A stretch of 64,000 nt of DNA from Impatiens glandulifera (GCF_907164915.1 NC_061869.1:11864221-11928220), one strand, 5' to 3'; shown: positions 22,003 through 33,781, counted from the first letter of the stretch. Translations and numbers: made by a program. Notes: generated by a model from the letters alone, not told the origin.

Positions 22003-23351
22003 GCAGAAGGAACTCTAAAATTTGATGCGGTATCTCCAACTGAGTTTGCTGAAATGAAGACTACTCTTCAACAAGTAACAGAACGGTTAGTGGTATTAGC
22101 AAATTTGATAACTAAGCCTACTATTCATGTTTAGGATCAACCATCCTCGTCACGACATGCACAAAATTATGTCCCACCTATCTTCAATCTGATTAGGTTC
22201 AACCTTCAAACTAGCCATAGCATGGAAGAAACCTCTCTTTACAATGAGTTTGAATATGAGGATAACATGTCAATTAGGACCCATCCGGGATCGACTGATG
22301 TTGACCCAACAATGCCCAAAAGGGTGTAAACCCTATGATTATTCCTCCTACGGAATATGAGGTACAAATAGCTTAGTTGAATACCAACCAAGCCAAGATT
22401 CAAGCTCAGTTAAACCAATTAACCAAAGGTAGTATTGAAGAGTACAATGATTGAAAAAATAATATGAAAACTATTGAACGAGCAGTCATCTCATTTGGTG
22501 TAAAACTTCCATCGATATCAAAATATGTGGGCAAGAGTGATCCTACAACTTTCTTCCAAACATATATGATGGCTATGGAACCTCTACATCTAGGAGATCA
22601 ACGATCCTCCATCTATTTCTACAATACTTAGATGATGCAACCCTACGTTGGTATCACCAAAAATGGTAGCGTACCTTCAAACTATCGATGGACTCACATC
22701 AACCTTAATAGAACGGTTCAATATGCATCTTAGCTTAGAACGACCTGAGAAGAAGCTCAAGAACGTGAAAAGTTGAAAATGAGAAATTTTCGGTTTTTAT
22801 CGAAAGATGGAAAGCTGTTGCTAAAAAAATTGATTCTTTTCCCAATGAACAAAGACAAGTTAATATGATTTGGATAATGTTAATGGCCGATATTTTGTTG
22901 GATTTTCCGTTAAAAACTTCCAAAACATGAAGAAACTTCTCAAGACTAGTAATAATCTCGATGAAGTGTTTGAAAAAGAAAGGAAGGAGGGTAAAACCGT
23001 GAAGACATACGCTTCTCATGCGCGACCTCAAAGAAAAGTCAAAACGGAAGTTCATCAGGTCACAACCACTTGGCAAGCTCTGCCCTCTCTTAAGCCAAGT
23101 CCGAGCAAACCTATATCGGTTAAAATAAATGCCCCGATGGCTTCTAAACAATTAATACCATAGGTCCCAAGACCTCCTAGAACTTTTGATGATTTAAGTA
23201 TGACCCTAAGTCAAAATTTTACTCTCCTTCAACAAAAGGAATCTAATTAAGCCCTTAACTTCAAGAGAATATAAAGAATTCCTTGGTAAATTTGAGAATG
23301 CGTGGTGTGCATACCGTCAGATGAAATATCACTTTATTGATAATTATAGTG
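22003..23351 (+). pseudogene. gag remnant of Gypsy 1
   Basis: Starts near MAEGTLKFDAVSPTEFAEMK. After several stops and shifts come gag-like blocks: KYVGKSDPTTFFQTYMMAM, DATLRWYH, then FSVKNFQNMKKLLKTSNN. The last part (YRQMKYHFIDNYS) is the decayed zinc-knuckle-like stretch before protease and breaks at the TAGTG target of the nested element. It resumes after 29941. There are too many stops to be coding. Confidence 0.6.
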
Positions 23352-23574
23352 TGTTGGGTCAAATTATTTTGACCAAGTGTCAAAGTAAGTTGACTATTGG
23401 AATTTTGATGATTAATGTATATTAAACTCAATCTATGCGTCTAATAAACATTAGACACATATTTATGACACGTGATTAGACGCGTGCATCTAATAGACCC
23501 ATGTGTCTAATAGACGTTTAGTTGTCATAGATGGATGAAGTAAGAAAAACGTCTAACTACGTGTGTATTAGACC

Positions 23575-23808
23575 GATCAAGGACAACTGTCCCACGTGAA
23601 AATATATCTACTTTTTCTCGCTCAAAAATAAAAACAGTCATCTCCTAATAACATGAAGACACGTGTCTTTCAATGTTGAGAGAGATTGACTAATATACCC
23701 TCAATATAATGATGACTCTTTAGAAAGGACGTCTAAAATTAATTGATGGGTCATACCCCTAGGAAAAACGACGGTTATCCTATATGATTTTTGACAGCCT
23801 ATATAAGG
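23575..23808 (+). promoter_or_regulatory. conserved promoter-like region upstream of the 3' ORF
   Basis: GGACAACTGTCC near 23580, ACACGTGTCTTTCAATGTTG near 23660, and the TATA box CCTATATAAGG at 23798-23808, about 120 bases before the ORF start. The same order and a similar spacing occur on the minus strand at 48690-48350 ahead of the second copy. Conservation between two diverged copies suggests function; it could also be LTR-derived. Confidence 0.5.
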
Positions 23809-23928
23809 ATAGTTTTGCATGAGATTGAAAGTTTCTTTCACTCAAGATTTCTAAGAACCCTAGATTTCGTTGTTTTTCTCTCTCAAAAACTCTTGTTCTT
23901 TGTGTGTCTATTCGTATTCTTCTGAAAA

Positions 23929-26900
23929 ATGGGAAACAAGAGAATCATGCTCGATCACTGTACTTTGCAGGTGGATTTTTCTTCCGTTTACATGTTCGAT
24001 CAACAAGAGGTGGTCGAAATGTTTAGATCCCTCGAGTATTTTGGTTTGGGAAAGTATATGGGAGGGTCTTTCATCTTCCACGAGAAGAAAGTGAGGGAGT
24101 TCTTCAAGTCTGCAACAATGGTGGATGATTCTATTGTGGCAACTATTAACGGAATAAAAATCTCTTTCAACGAGGCGGCATATGCGGAGTTCTTTGAACT
24201 TCCATCAGAAGGGAATACGTTCAACCGACATCTGTCAACGGTAGTGACGGAGGAAATGAAGATGGTCTTTTCTGCCGACGGCTCCACGATTCGACTTAAT
24301 GGGAGTAAGAAGGCTCTCAAACCACAATTTATTTTGCTGAATGATGTGGTGTCGAAAGCACTTCAGGGGAAGGCAGAATCATTCAATCTCTATAGTTAAG
24401 ATTAGTTTGACTATATGTCTGCCATCTCAAAGGGGATTCAAGTCAATTGGGCTTTAACGTTGTTCCAAAACCTCTGCTGTTCAATTAACCAAGAGAACAA
24501 GGAGAGCATCAACTTTGCTGCTCAGATAAGTCGTTTATTGGAACATTTGGGAGTCCCGATGGAGGATTATGAACCAATCAACCCAACCAGGGTGTACACT
24601 GTCTTCATAGTCGTAAACACCCTAGTCAAAATGAAGAACAACAAAGAGTCTCTTTCCGGAGCCTCGAGTCAACAGACAACAGGAAGGTTTGTTACCCGAT
24701 CAAAACATCCAGCGACTTCTGTCCTGTCTACATGAGCCAAACGAACAAAGACCGTGAACGAGTCTGAGGCTAGCTCTACCAGCCTTAAGAGCTCATCGAA
24801 GAAGGATTATGGAATAGTTGATTCCAGAGTCAGGCAAGGTCTAGTCGAACTTGCCACAATTCCCCTGTCTTCCCTATCTCCGGTTCCCTATCCCCGTGCG
24901 TCTAAATTGATGAAGGCGTCATCGAAGGTAACCTCTTCTCAATCCCTGACCAATGTGCCCAAATTTAATGTTCCTGAGATGGAACAAGAAAAATCTGTTT
25001 TTATTCCTAAAAAGGAATTTGCTCCCGGGCCAACTGTTGAGCCAGTTTGTCCAACCACTGAAATTCTGAACAGGGTTGCATCTCCTATTTATCAACCTGA
25101 TCTTGTAGCTGCGAGTGCTACAAAACGTACTGAACTAGAGCAAGTGGATGCTCCTACCTCTGTTGTTGCTGGTGATGAACCTGAAAAGGTTAAGTCTACT
25201 CTTTTAGAACTTCCTCACGTTCCAAACCTTGTTCCAACGGAGTCTTTGGTGGGTGGAAAGATTGTTCCAGCAGAAGCTGTACCAGGACTGTTCGTAAAAC
25301 CATTGACTGCTCATGAAATCATGCGTTTTGCAAGACAATTCGCTGGAATTGTCTTTGGAGAACCACGGCCCTTTCCAAAGCCCAAAGAAGTGATCGGAAA
25401 AGGAAAGGATATTGTTTCAAACGTCGATGAAGAAGTTTCGGAGGCAACGTGTATTGTTAACCTCATGATGGATCAGGCCAGAGCTGCTGCTGCTGAGAAG
25501 ATATAGATCTTTGATACCTGGGTACTGAAGAGAATGTCTATCAAGTACACCGAAGTCATCAAAGGTAAAGGGATAATCAGTCAATGGAGAGAGCTAGTCA
25601 AAAATGAGAAAAGGGTTTTGAAGTGGGCTAAGACTTCAGAAGTTTATGAAGCTCTTAAGTGAAAAGATCTGGTGGAAGCAAACCTGAGGGGAAGAGCTCT
25701 TTTTCCCATTCTCGAGGCCAGAAAAGCCAACTTCAATCCCATTGAGAAAGGTGTTGAAGCAGAAGCAAAAGCTTTGAAGAGGTTGGACGAGATTATGGAG
25801 AACTATAGCTCAGTGGTTAATCGGTACGTTGATGAAGCAAGTTTCTCATGAGCTAGCCCATTCGGAAGTTCCTCTGATAAAGATGATCAAATGGACTTAT
25901 ATAATGATGTTACAGATAAAGATGAGCAAGCTGCTGCTCATCTGATCGAACTTAAAAGTATTTATGCAGAAGAGAATCGTTTAAAAGCTCAACCTTCTAT
26001 TGAGCAAGCCGAAGAACATATTCAGTTGAACCCTTCTATAGAAGAAGAAAAAGTGATTCAAGAGCCTGCTCAAGCTCTTGAAAATAATGCTGATCAAGAA
26101 CCCGTTCAAGATCTTATATCGAAAGAAAGAGATGTCGTAGAAGAGGCTGTTCAAGCTCTTGTGACTCAAGAAGAAGAAGTGGTAAAATCCCCTGCTGTCA
26201 AAACAGAGGGATCTCAAGGAAAAGAGGCTGAAGTTAGTTAGCCTGAGATTGTCAGATCAGAGGGTGCACCCTCAAAAGAAAAATAAGCTGAGAGTAGTTC
26301 CTCATCTGAGGGGGAACAAGATCAGACTGCTCAAACTTTCAAGCCTCTACTATTTCCCAATATCAATGCTACAAATGTTTTTGAGAACATTCTTAATTCT
26401 CTTCACAATTCAGGAAACTTGCTAGAAAGGATTAACAGGGCAGAGAAGGAGTTGGAAGAAAAAGATCAAAATAAATCTGATGGTGGATCAGAGGAGGATG
26501 AACCTGAGCAGTCCATACAAGTTCATACCAACTTCAGTCCATGGCAGCAGATTCACAAGAATATTCATCTAATGAAGGATCTTTAGCTGACGGAACAAAT
26601 TTCATTAAGTCGATGTCAACCTTGTTAACAACGCTTCAGAAGAATGTGGCAGTTATGCAATCCAACATGTCGAAAATTATGAAAGCCCAAAAGGAAGACA
26701 AGAAGAACTTTGCTGATCTTGTCAAAACCCATAAAGAGTTGGAGCTAACATTGAAGAAAAACACATATGAGGTTGAATTCTCCAATACGAATTTTGGAAG
26801 GTTTGAAAAGAAACTCTTCAGTCGGCAATCTGAAATGATGAGCCTTGAAAGACAGATCAATCTTGATAATCAAAGAGAGGTTATGGAAGCAATGAAATTA

Positions 26901-27404
26901 AATCAGAATCAACTGGTTGAAATTCAAGGCAGAATGAGAAGAACATATGCTGAAAGACTAGAGTATGCTGACTCTATCACAAGGAAATTTCAAGTTGAAG
27001 AGAATGCGAAAGATGATACTGGGAAAGAACATAATACCATCACTCAGGGCAATGCTGTTAGAGACAGAAGATGTGACGGTGTAACAACTGGCATAAGATC
27101 TAAACGAATGCCAACAAATGATGAAAACCCAAGGCCAACTAAAAGAGGCGGAGGTCGAAGCGGTAGTGATCGTGGAGGCCTAAGTAGTGGTAGTGATCGC
27201 GGAGGCCAAAGCAGTGGTGGCACTCGTGGTGGCCGAAGTGATGAAGCCGCTTGTGGTGGCAGAAGTGTCGGAACTGGTCGTGGTGGTCGCCCTCTTCCTC
27301 TTTTTCGCAATCTTCTAACCGGTCAAAAGATGACAGGTGAAGGGATGAGCTATGAAGGAACTCGTTTCCTGATCGATCCTCAAGTGAAAAGGGAAGAACA
27401 ATAA
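23929..27404 (+). pseudogene. extra 3' ORF of the Copia lineage, about 1,150 codons, broken
   Basis: One frame runs from MGNKRIMLDHC at 23929 to about 26550 with at least seven in-frame stops (for example 24397, 24733, 25504, 26239). A shift then leads to 26541-27404. The N-terminal domain (VDFSSVYMFDQQEVVEMFRS, AEFFELPSEG, LLNDVVSKAL, INFAAQISRLLEHLG) resembles a family of predicted proteins I recall as frequent in Lamiales genomes. The middle is Glu/Lys/Pro-rich and repetitive. The C-terminal part has a coiled-coil-like stretch (about 26600-26990) and then an RGG/GGR-rich tail (about 27145-27290), typical of nucleic-acid binding. No zinc knuckle, protease, integrase or RT motif is present. 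A polypurine tract and the LTR follow. Role unknown. Confidence 0.6.
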
Positions 27405-27613
27405 TCTCCTTTCTCCTACTCTGTTAACTTATGAACTCTCCTCCTTGAACTATTTTTATGTCAGTTTTATGTTTTTGGCTTTTTAAAACATGTTTCTGAA
27501 TATTGGTGGTTTTTGAAAAGTGTTTATGTAAGATGGATGAACAAGTTTTACTTCTTATCTATATGATGAATGCTTAGTTTGTTATCTATGCAAATATTTT
27601 AACATCATCATCA

Positions 27614-27626
27614 AAAAGGGGGAAAT
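27614..27626 (+). other. polypurine tract
   Basis: AAAAAGGGGGAAAT lies immediately before the 3' LTR head, the expected plus-strand primer of a Copia element. Confidence 0.8.
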
Positions 27627-27810
27627 TGTTGGGTCAAATTATTTTGACGAAGTGTCAAAGTAAGTTGACTATTAGAATTTTGATGATGAATGTATATTAA
27701 ACTCAATCTATGCGTCTAATTGCTTTTGGTGCAGGTGTATCAAAAATAGGTTATATTAGACTTGGTCTTTTAATAAGGTTCATTAGACCGATTTGGCATT
27801 GGATGCACGG

Positions 27811-28600
27811 AGTTAGACATACACTCTAACTAGCGGAGTTAGACGTGCAGTCTAACTAGTTGAGTTAGACGTGCAGTCTAACTAGCGGAGTTAGACGTGC
27901 AGTCTAACTAGCGGAGTTAGACGTGCAGTCTAACTAGCGGAGTTAGACGTGCAATCTAACACACGGAGTTAGACGTGCAGTCTAACTAGCGGAGTTAGAC
28001 GTGCAATTTAACACACGGAGTTAGACGTGCAGTCTAACACACGGAGTTAGACGTGCAGTCCAACTAGTTGAGTTAGACGTGCAATCTAACACACAAAGTT
28101 AGATGTGCAGTCTAACTAGTTGAGTTAGACGTGCAATCTAACACATGGAGTTAGACGTGCAATCTAACTAGGTGAGTTAGACGTACAGTCTAACTGGTGA
28201 AAGTTAGACGTGCAATCTAACTGGTGAAAGTTAAACGTACAGTCTAACTCCTTCAGATTAGTCTGAAGTGAATTGTAATTAGACGTGAGGTCTAATGGAA
28301 AAATAAAGTTAGACGTGCAGTCTAACTCCTTCAGATTAGTCTGAAGTGAATTGTAATTAGACGTGAGGTTTAATGGAAAGAGAAAGTTAGACGTGCAGTC
28401 TAACTGGTGAAAGTTAGACGTGAAGTCTAACTCCTTAAGATTAGTGTGAAGTTAATTGTAATTAGATGCGAGGTCTAATGGAAAGAGAAAGTTAGACGTG
28501 CAGTCTAACTAGTGAAAGTTAGAGGTGCAGTCTAACTTCTTCAGATTAGTCTGAAGTGAAATATAATTACACGTGAAGTCTAATCCCATTAGACTAGGTG
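27811..28600 (+). repeat. tandem array of palindromic 26-bp units
   Basis: About 17 head-to-tail units of roughly 26 bp centred on GTTAGACGTGCAGTCTAAC, whose arms GTTAGAC/GTCTAAC pair around a 5-base loop. From about 28250 the array becomes a higher-order form in which the unit alternates with AGATTAGTCTGAAGTGAATT. Most units carry an ACGTG core. Spacers are repeats too, so it is not CRISPR-like. Confidence 0.95.
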
Positions 28601-28860
28601 GTCTAATGGAGCTTGTTTTTAGACGGGGACGTCTAATTTCATTAAACGAGGTCGTCTAAGTGAAATACGTCTAATGCCATGTTTAAGCAGTTTCTTGAAG
28701 CTAGCACCCGCCTACCCACGTTCTCTAGCTGTACGCTACTCCTGCTCCACTTTCTTGTGAAGATTAGTACGACAGCCAAATGTATCCAATTGATTAATGC
28801 CACGTAAGAAAATATTCTTCCCACAACTTGTTTTTGTAGGAATATCCTTGAAGAATATTT

Positions 28861-29740
28861 GGCGCACTACCAGATTGGTACGACCACGATCCTTGTACTC
28901 AGAGTCTGCTATGTACTATGGAGGCGTCCCAATGGAAGCTCGCAACGTGTCATTATGAAGATTCGACCATTGGTACCTGCTCATATTTAAAGATCCTCAA
29001 GGACAACAGAAGAATCATCGATCTATCGATACTCAGATTATTCTATCTTAACTATCAGCTGATTTCTTGCTTTTACTGTGTGTTAATCAAGAGAGAGTTA
29101 GAATCAAAGCATTGTATTAGTTGAGTGAGTGATATTCTTCATATTGTAAGTTGAACAAAGTCTTTTCTGTTCAACAGTGAGCTAGTCATGTGATTGTATT
29201 TGATTCGTTGAAAGCTTAGTGAATCCTTCCGGTAGTTGGAAGAAGATGTTACGTAGGAGAGTTTACTCCGAACATCCATAAACAAACTGTTGTGTTATTT
29301 GGCGCACTACCAGATTGGTACGACCACGATCCTTGTACTCAGAGTCTGCTGTGTACTATGGAGGCGTCCCAATGGAAGCTCGCAACGTGTCATTATGAAG
29401 ATTCGACCATTGGTACCTGCTCATATTTAAAGATCCTCAAGGACAACAGAAGAATCATCGATCTATCGATACTCAGATTATTCTATCTTAACTATCAGCT
29501 GATTTCTTGCTTTTACTGTGTGTTAATCAAGAGAGAGTTAGAATCAAAGCATTGTATTAGTTGAGTGAGTGATATTCTTCATATTGTAAGTTGAACAAAG
29601 TCTTTTCTGTTCAACAGTGAGCTAGTCATGTGATTGTATTTGATTCGTTGAAAGCTTAGTGAATCCTTCCGGTAGTTGGAAGAAGATGTTACGTAGGAGA
29701 GTTTACTCCGAACATCCATAAACAAACTGCTGTGTTATTT
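28861..29740 (+). repeat. 440-bp tandem duplication in the LTR
   Basis: GGCGCACTACCAGATTGGTA occurs at 28861 and 29301. The two 440-bp copies differ at only two positions that I could see (A/G at 28913/29353 and T/C near 29290/29730). The unit includes the TATA-like box and presumptive R region. Confidence 0.95.
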
Positions 29741-29945
29741 CTTTTGTCATCTTTTCATTCTTTGTTCTTAGCTTCAAACTCAAGCAAACATTTCCGCACT
29801 TGAATCGTTCAAAAGTTTGCAAGAGGTTGCGCATAATAGAAAGTGATTTAAATCCCTAACATGATTTCTATCAAATCGTTTTTCCGAAGTCGTTATCAAT
29901 CGCCAGACCCCCGTCTCTATTGATTACGCCGATCCTATCATAGTG

Positions 29946-30945
29946 CCCTTAAACACTAGTGCCAAGACCTAATTGATCAAAAGATCATCCATAAACCTGA
30001 GATCACGAGAAACTCGTTACCCGATCACTAGGTGAATATGGTCTTTGTGGACAAACTTAATAACAGTCTTAAAGTAAATATGGTTAATCCATGGCCTAAA
30101 AAGGAGTATCGAACGATTCCACCTCCTCCAACAATATCTCAAAATTGATGGGTCCCTGATAATCCCAATACCAATTCTTTAAGAGATGAACAACATGAAG
30201 CCTTAGTAACACGAAGTGTATCTGACTTCCAACCCATTTTATGAAAACAACCCCTACCAATACGACTAACATTCCTAGACCATCTAAAACCTACTATTTC
30301 CTAGAGCCCAAAACTCAGGCGATAATCTTTTTACTCAACTAAAGAAGACGAATGTCAATATTTCCATCTATGAAATCATGATGTACTCTATAGAACATAT
30401 GCAAACCGTGATAAATGAGTTAAGAAAGGCTAGCATGCTAGCTAACACAACCCCTGAAGAGTTGGTTGAAATTATTTCAGCAACTCCACAAATCAACATA
30501 ATATGATTCGAGGATAAAGATTTACCTGCTCTTGATAAAACCCATGTTAAGGCACTTTATATTTCTGTAAAATTGACCTATAAAGTTATTCTCATGGCTC
30601 TAATCGACAATGGTTTAACACTGAACATATGTCCATGTATGACTCTTCAAGAAATTGAAATCTCCGTTGATTAAATAATTCCATTAAACCTAAGTGTTCG
30701 AGGTTTTAACAATTCTCGTCGAGAAATTATGGGTAGCTTCCGAACAACGATTTACATAGTCAGCATACCATTTGATGTAGAATTTCGTGTGATAAATATG
30801 AAACCATTATACAACCTAATCTTGAAAAAAATTGGTTGCATCAGGCTAAGACTTTTGCATCCACCCTGCAATAGAAAATACGATTTATGGCTAACGGTAA
30901 ACTCATCACCATAGAAGGTAAGAAGTATTATAGAGAATCATTTTT
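29946..30945 (+). pseudogene. protease remnant of Gypsy 1
   Basis: Continues the gag reading after the nested element (CQDLIDQKIIHKPE). After many stops it reaches a retropepsin-like block: KALYISVKLTYKVILMALID, NGLTLNICP, LSVRGFNNSRREIMGSF, and IPFDVEFRVINMKP. The usual catalytic DTG/DSG is DNG here. It ends in ITIEGKKYY and is cut at the next LTR-like block. Not functional. Confidence 0.65.
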
Positions 30946-31644
30946 TACCCCCCCAATTTTATAGTTTATACTTTTAATAAATCTGAGCTTATACATATTT
31001 CTCCAATTCATTAACGGGCTCATTGTACGATTTATTTTAAAGACAATTAATTTTAGAACAATTGAGTTTTTGGAAATGATTAATTTTGGATTCTTAATAA
31101 GTTAAGTGCTAATTTGTCAAAGTTACAACACTTAGGAAAGTTATTATACTTTGAGTATTTAAGGATTCATTTAAGTAAATACCTTGGATATTTATAAATA
31201 AATAAAAAAACTTCAAAATATATAAATTAAAGTTTTTTTTTATAATTTTAAAAAAAAATTGTTTCATATGATTTTTTTTATTTTGTTGTTAGTTCAGTTA
31301 TCTTATTAGTTGTTAAATTAGATTTTACAATTTAATTTTTGAATTTGACTGAGTTAGCATTCATAATAATTAGAATTATTACTTAGAAATATGAATAATT
31401 AAAAATAAAATTGCTTGTTTGTTTTAAATTTATTTTTTTTAACAAAATATTTTGTGTGACTCTTCGAAGGTAAATCCAAGATCGTATGCAAGATCCGGAT
31501 CACGGATCCGACCAGTGACCCGACCTATGGACTGACCCATGCCCAAGATCCGACCCATGGAATCAAATGCTAAAGATGAAAAGGTGAATACAACTTCATA
31601 TTTATGATGGTGAGGTTGAAGGATCTTCAAAGTGCCTCCCAAAC

Positions 31645-31722
31645 GTGAGTGAGCAAGGATATGGGGGGGTGAGTGAGCAAGGATATGGGGGGGGGGTGAG
31701 TGAGCAAGGATATGGGGGGAAT
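31645..31722 (+). repeat. short tandem repeat, three units
   Basis: Three units of GTGAGTGAGCAAGGATAT, each followed by a G run of variable length. Confidence 0.9.
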
Positions 31723-32384
31723 TGACGGGGGAATTGACTTACCTTTTTTTTATATTAAAAAAATTAATCCCTTAAGACTAGGCTATTTTTAATTAATTTA
31801 AAAAAATTATTTTAACCAGGGTGTTAAGTGGGAATTTGGGCCCTAGGGTTTCATGGTTTTCCTATAAATACCCCCTTTTAACACCTTGCAAAAATACTAG
31901 ATCCCCTAGGTTTCCCATCCTATTCTCCACAAAAAAATGCCCACATTCAAAACGCAATAGGATCAACTAGTGTGGTTGTGTTCAAGTTTCTTGATTAAAA
32001 TTTTCATCCCTCTCCCTTGATCTTTTTGTTTGTTTTATTTTTATTTTAGTTTGCCTGAATTAATGATTTCATGATTTTATAATTACTTTTTGTTTTGCTT
32101 TAATTTCTTTTCACTTTCATTCTCATCACAGAAGGAACGAAGTAGCTTGATCGAAGATAAGAGAGAGGATAAATTAAAGTATTTTAACTTAGGATATAAG
32201 AGAAAAACAAAATCGACCATGGATGATAGATTTAGGGTTTTAATTTATATATTTGTTTATTTATGTGTTATTAACATTATTATAAAGTTATATTTAATTT
32301 GCAATCCATTTGAATCACCAATATCCTAGTTAGTTAGAATATAGGTTCAAATTTAGGAGCTGCGGACTTTGTTGTTGTAGCGGT

Positions 32385-33214
32385 TAGGGCTGTGCAAAAA
32401 AACCGGAAAACCGATAACCCAACCGAACCGATAGTTAACCGATTTCATTTTAACGGTTTATTGGTTAACCGGTTCTAGCGGTTTCGGTTAACCGGTTTTT
32501 TACCGGTTAAATGGTTCGGTTTTCGGTTTACCTATTTTTCTAACGGTAAACCGGTAATAATTTATTTATATATTTTTATATTTTATAATTTTTATTTGTT
32601 ATTTTATAAATAATATTTATAATTTATAAATCTTTTTTGTTTTTAAATTATAATTTTTATAGAATTAGTTTTTAAAAATACTATAATTTATATAAAATTT
32701 AACAAAAATAAATTAAAAACAAACTGAAATAATTTCATTAAAATATGTATAATTGTTTTTATAAAGATACAATGACTTAGAATTATAAATTAACAAAATC
32801 AATAGTTCAACAAAATAGCTATAAAATATATTATATTTTAATAATAAAATAATATATTATAACATATTTCTAAATATATCAATATAATATAATATAATAT
32901 AATATAATATAATATAATATAATATAATATAATATAAACAAGAAAGGATGGAGAATAATATAATATGAAAGTGCAAACAATAATTTAAAAAACAATTATT
33001 TTAAAATTTATTACTTAATTTAAAAAATTGAATTATCGGTTCCTGGTTAAACCCGATTAACCAACCGGAACTGACCAAAACTGGTAGAAACAGAACCTGT
33101 AAAACTGATTATATTAATGGCCGGTTAACCGGTTTGTAAAATAAAAGTCAAAACCGGTCTTAACCGGAACTGTTTAACTAGTTAACTGGTTAACCGGACG
33201 GTTGAACACCCCTA
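32385..33214. mobile_element. non-autonomous hAT-type element (830 bp)
   Basis: The ends TAGGGCTGTGCAAAAAAACC and, inverted, TAGGGGTGTTCAACCG lead into runs of CCGGTTAACCGG-type palindromes on both sides. The flanks carry GTAGCGGT (32377-32384) and GTAGCGGC (33215-33222), an 8-bp target duplication with one change, as expected for hAT. The AT-rich middle has no coding capacity. GGTTAACCGG-rich hAT MITEs are common in plants. Confidence 0.8.
32881..32937. repeat. (AATAT)n microsatellite
   Basis: About eleven pentamer units inside the hAT-type element. Confidence 0.95.
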
Positions 33215-33781
33215 GTAGCGGCGGATTCCTGACGCTTGTTCTTCAGCTTCCAGCGCTTCTTCAAGGGTCCCGACGCTTTCCAGACGACACTTGCTCTGCT
33301 GCAGCTGCCGAACCAGGCTTCTGACGCTCTGCTAGCGACGCTTGATGCATTACTTCAGTTTTTTTTTTCTATTTTTTTAGACTTATGATTGTTTGGTTGA
33401 CCTTTTTTTTTTTATTTTTTGAATTAATAGTTTGTTGTTTTCTTGATCCTTGGAAATTATTTTTTAAAAATCAAATTCTTAATTAAAATTGAACCTAGTC
33501 CTAACTTAGACTTAGGATTTTTTTAGACTTAGAACTTTTTCCTCTTAAACTCAAAATCATTTAAAAAAAAATCAATCAAAATTTTTTGAGTCTCTATATA
33601 ATTCATTTCAATAAAGTTTTTTTTTAAAATAATCTAGACTTAAGTTAATTAAATTTTTATTAATAATTTCTTAGTTTTGATTCTTTAAAATGACTTTATG
33701 TGTGATTTTTTTGTTCTTTTTTTTCTTTAAGTATGGTCTTTGTTTATTCTTTCTTTGTCTTTCATCTAATGCCAACTCTTT

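Larger units (their letters stand above)
23352..29940 (+). mobile_element. LTR retroelement of a Copia lineage reduced to its 3' module
   Basis: Flanked by a perfect 5-bp duplication TAGTG (23347-23351 and 29941-29945). It starts TGTTGGGTCAAAT and ends GATCCTATCA, i.e. TG...CA. The 3' LTR (27627-29940) is 2.3 kb, but only about 97 bases of the matching 5' LTR remain (to about 23449). The sequence then passes straight into the region that, in the minus-strand relative at 45.8-51.1 kb, lies between pol and an extra 3' reading frame. No 5' gag, integrase or RT is present. The simplest reading is a large deletion after insertion. Confidence 0.8.
27627..29940 (+). repeat. 3' LTR (2.3 kb) with internal palindromic array and duplicated promoter block
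   Basis: Begins TGTTGGGTCAAAT after the polypurine tract and ends CCTATCA before TAGTG. It contains a 26-bp tandem array, then a TATA-like CATATTTAAAG near 28981 inside a 440-bp block present twice, and a tail with CAGACCCCCGTCTCTATTG that recurs inverted near 45785, marking the same LTR family. Confidence 0.8.
15030..30945 (+). mobile_element. Gypsy element 1 (Tat/Ogre-like), decayed, with two nested insertions
   Basis: An LTR-like block runs from a TGTAAACACCCC head at 15030 to about 21017. It is followed by ATGGCGACTCTCAAG, matching the tRNA-Arg-type primer site used by Tat/Ogre elements. Gag remnants lie at 22003-23351 and protease remnants at 29946-30945, all on the + strand. A MULE-like element (16398-18971) sits in the LTR and an LTR element (23352-29940) sits between gag and protease. 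Removing the second joins the flanking protein reading in frame. No reverse transcriptase belonging to this copy was found, so it is truncated on the right. Confidence 0.65.

Noticed and set aside
27044..27310. Minus-strand Arg/Pro-rich frame
   Set aside because: Antisense of the RGG-rich tail; the composition explains it.
27811..28600. CRISPR-like array of regular palindromic repeats
   Set aside because: Spacers are not unique, units are head-to-tail minisatellite copies inside a plant LTR, and no cas genes exist in plant nuclear DNA.
28918..29564. Two identical frames starting MEASQWKLATCHYED
   Set aside because: They are the same LTR segment copied by the 440-bp duplication and overlap the putative promoter; no protein similarity is known to me.
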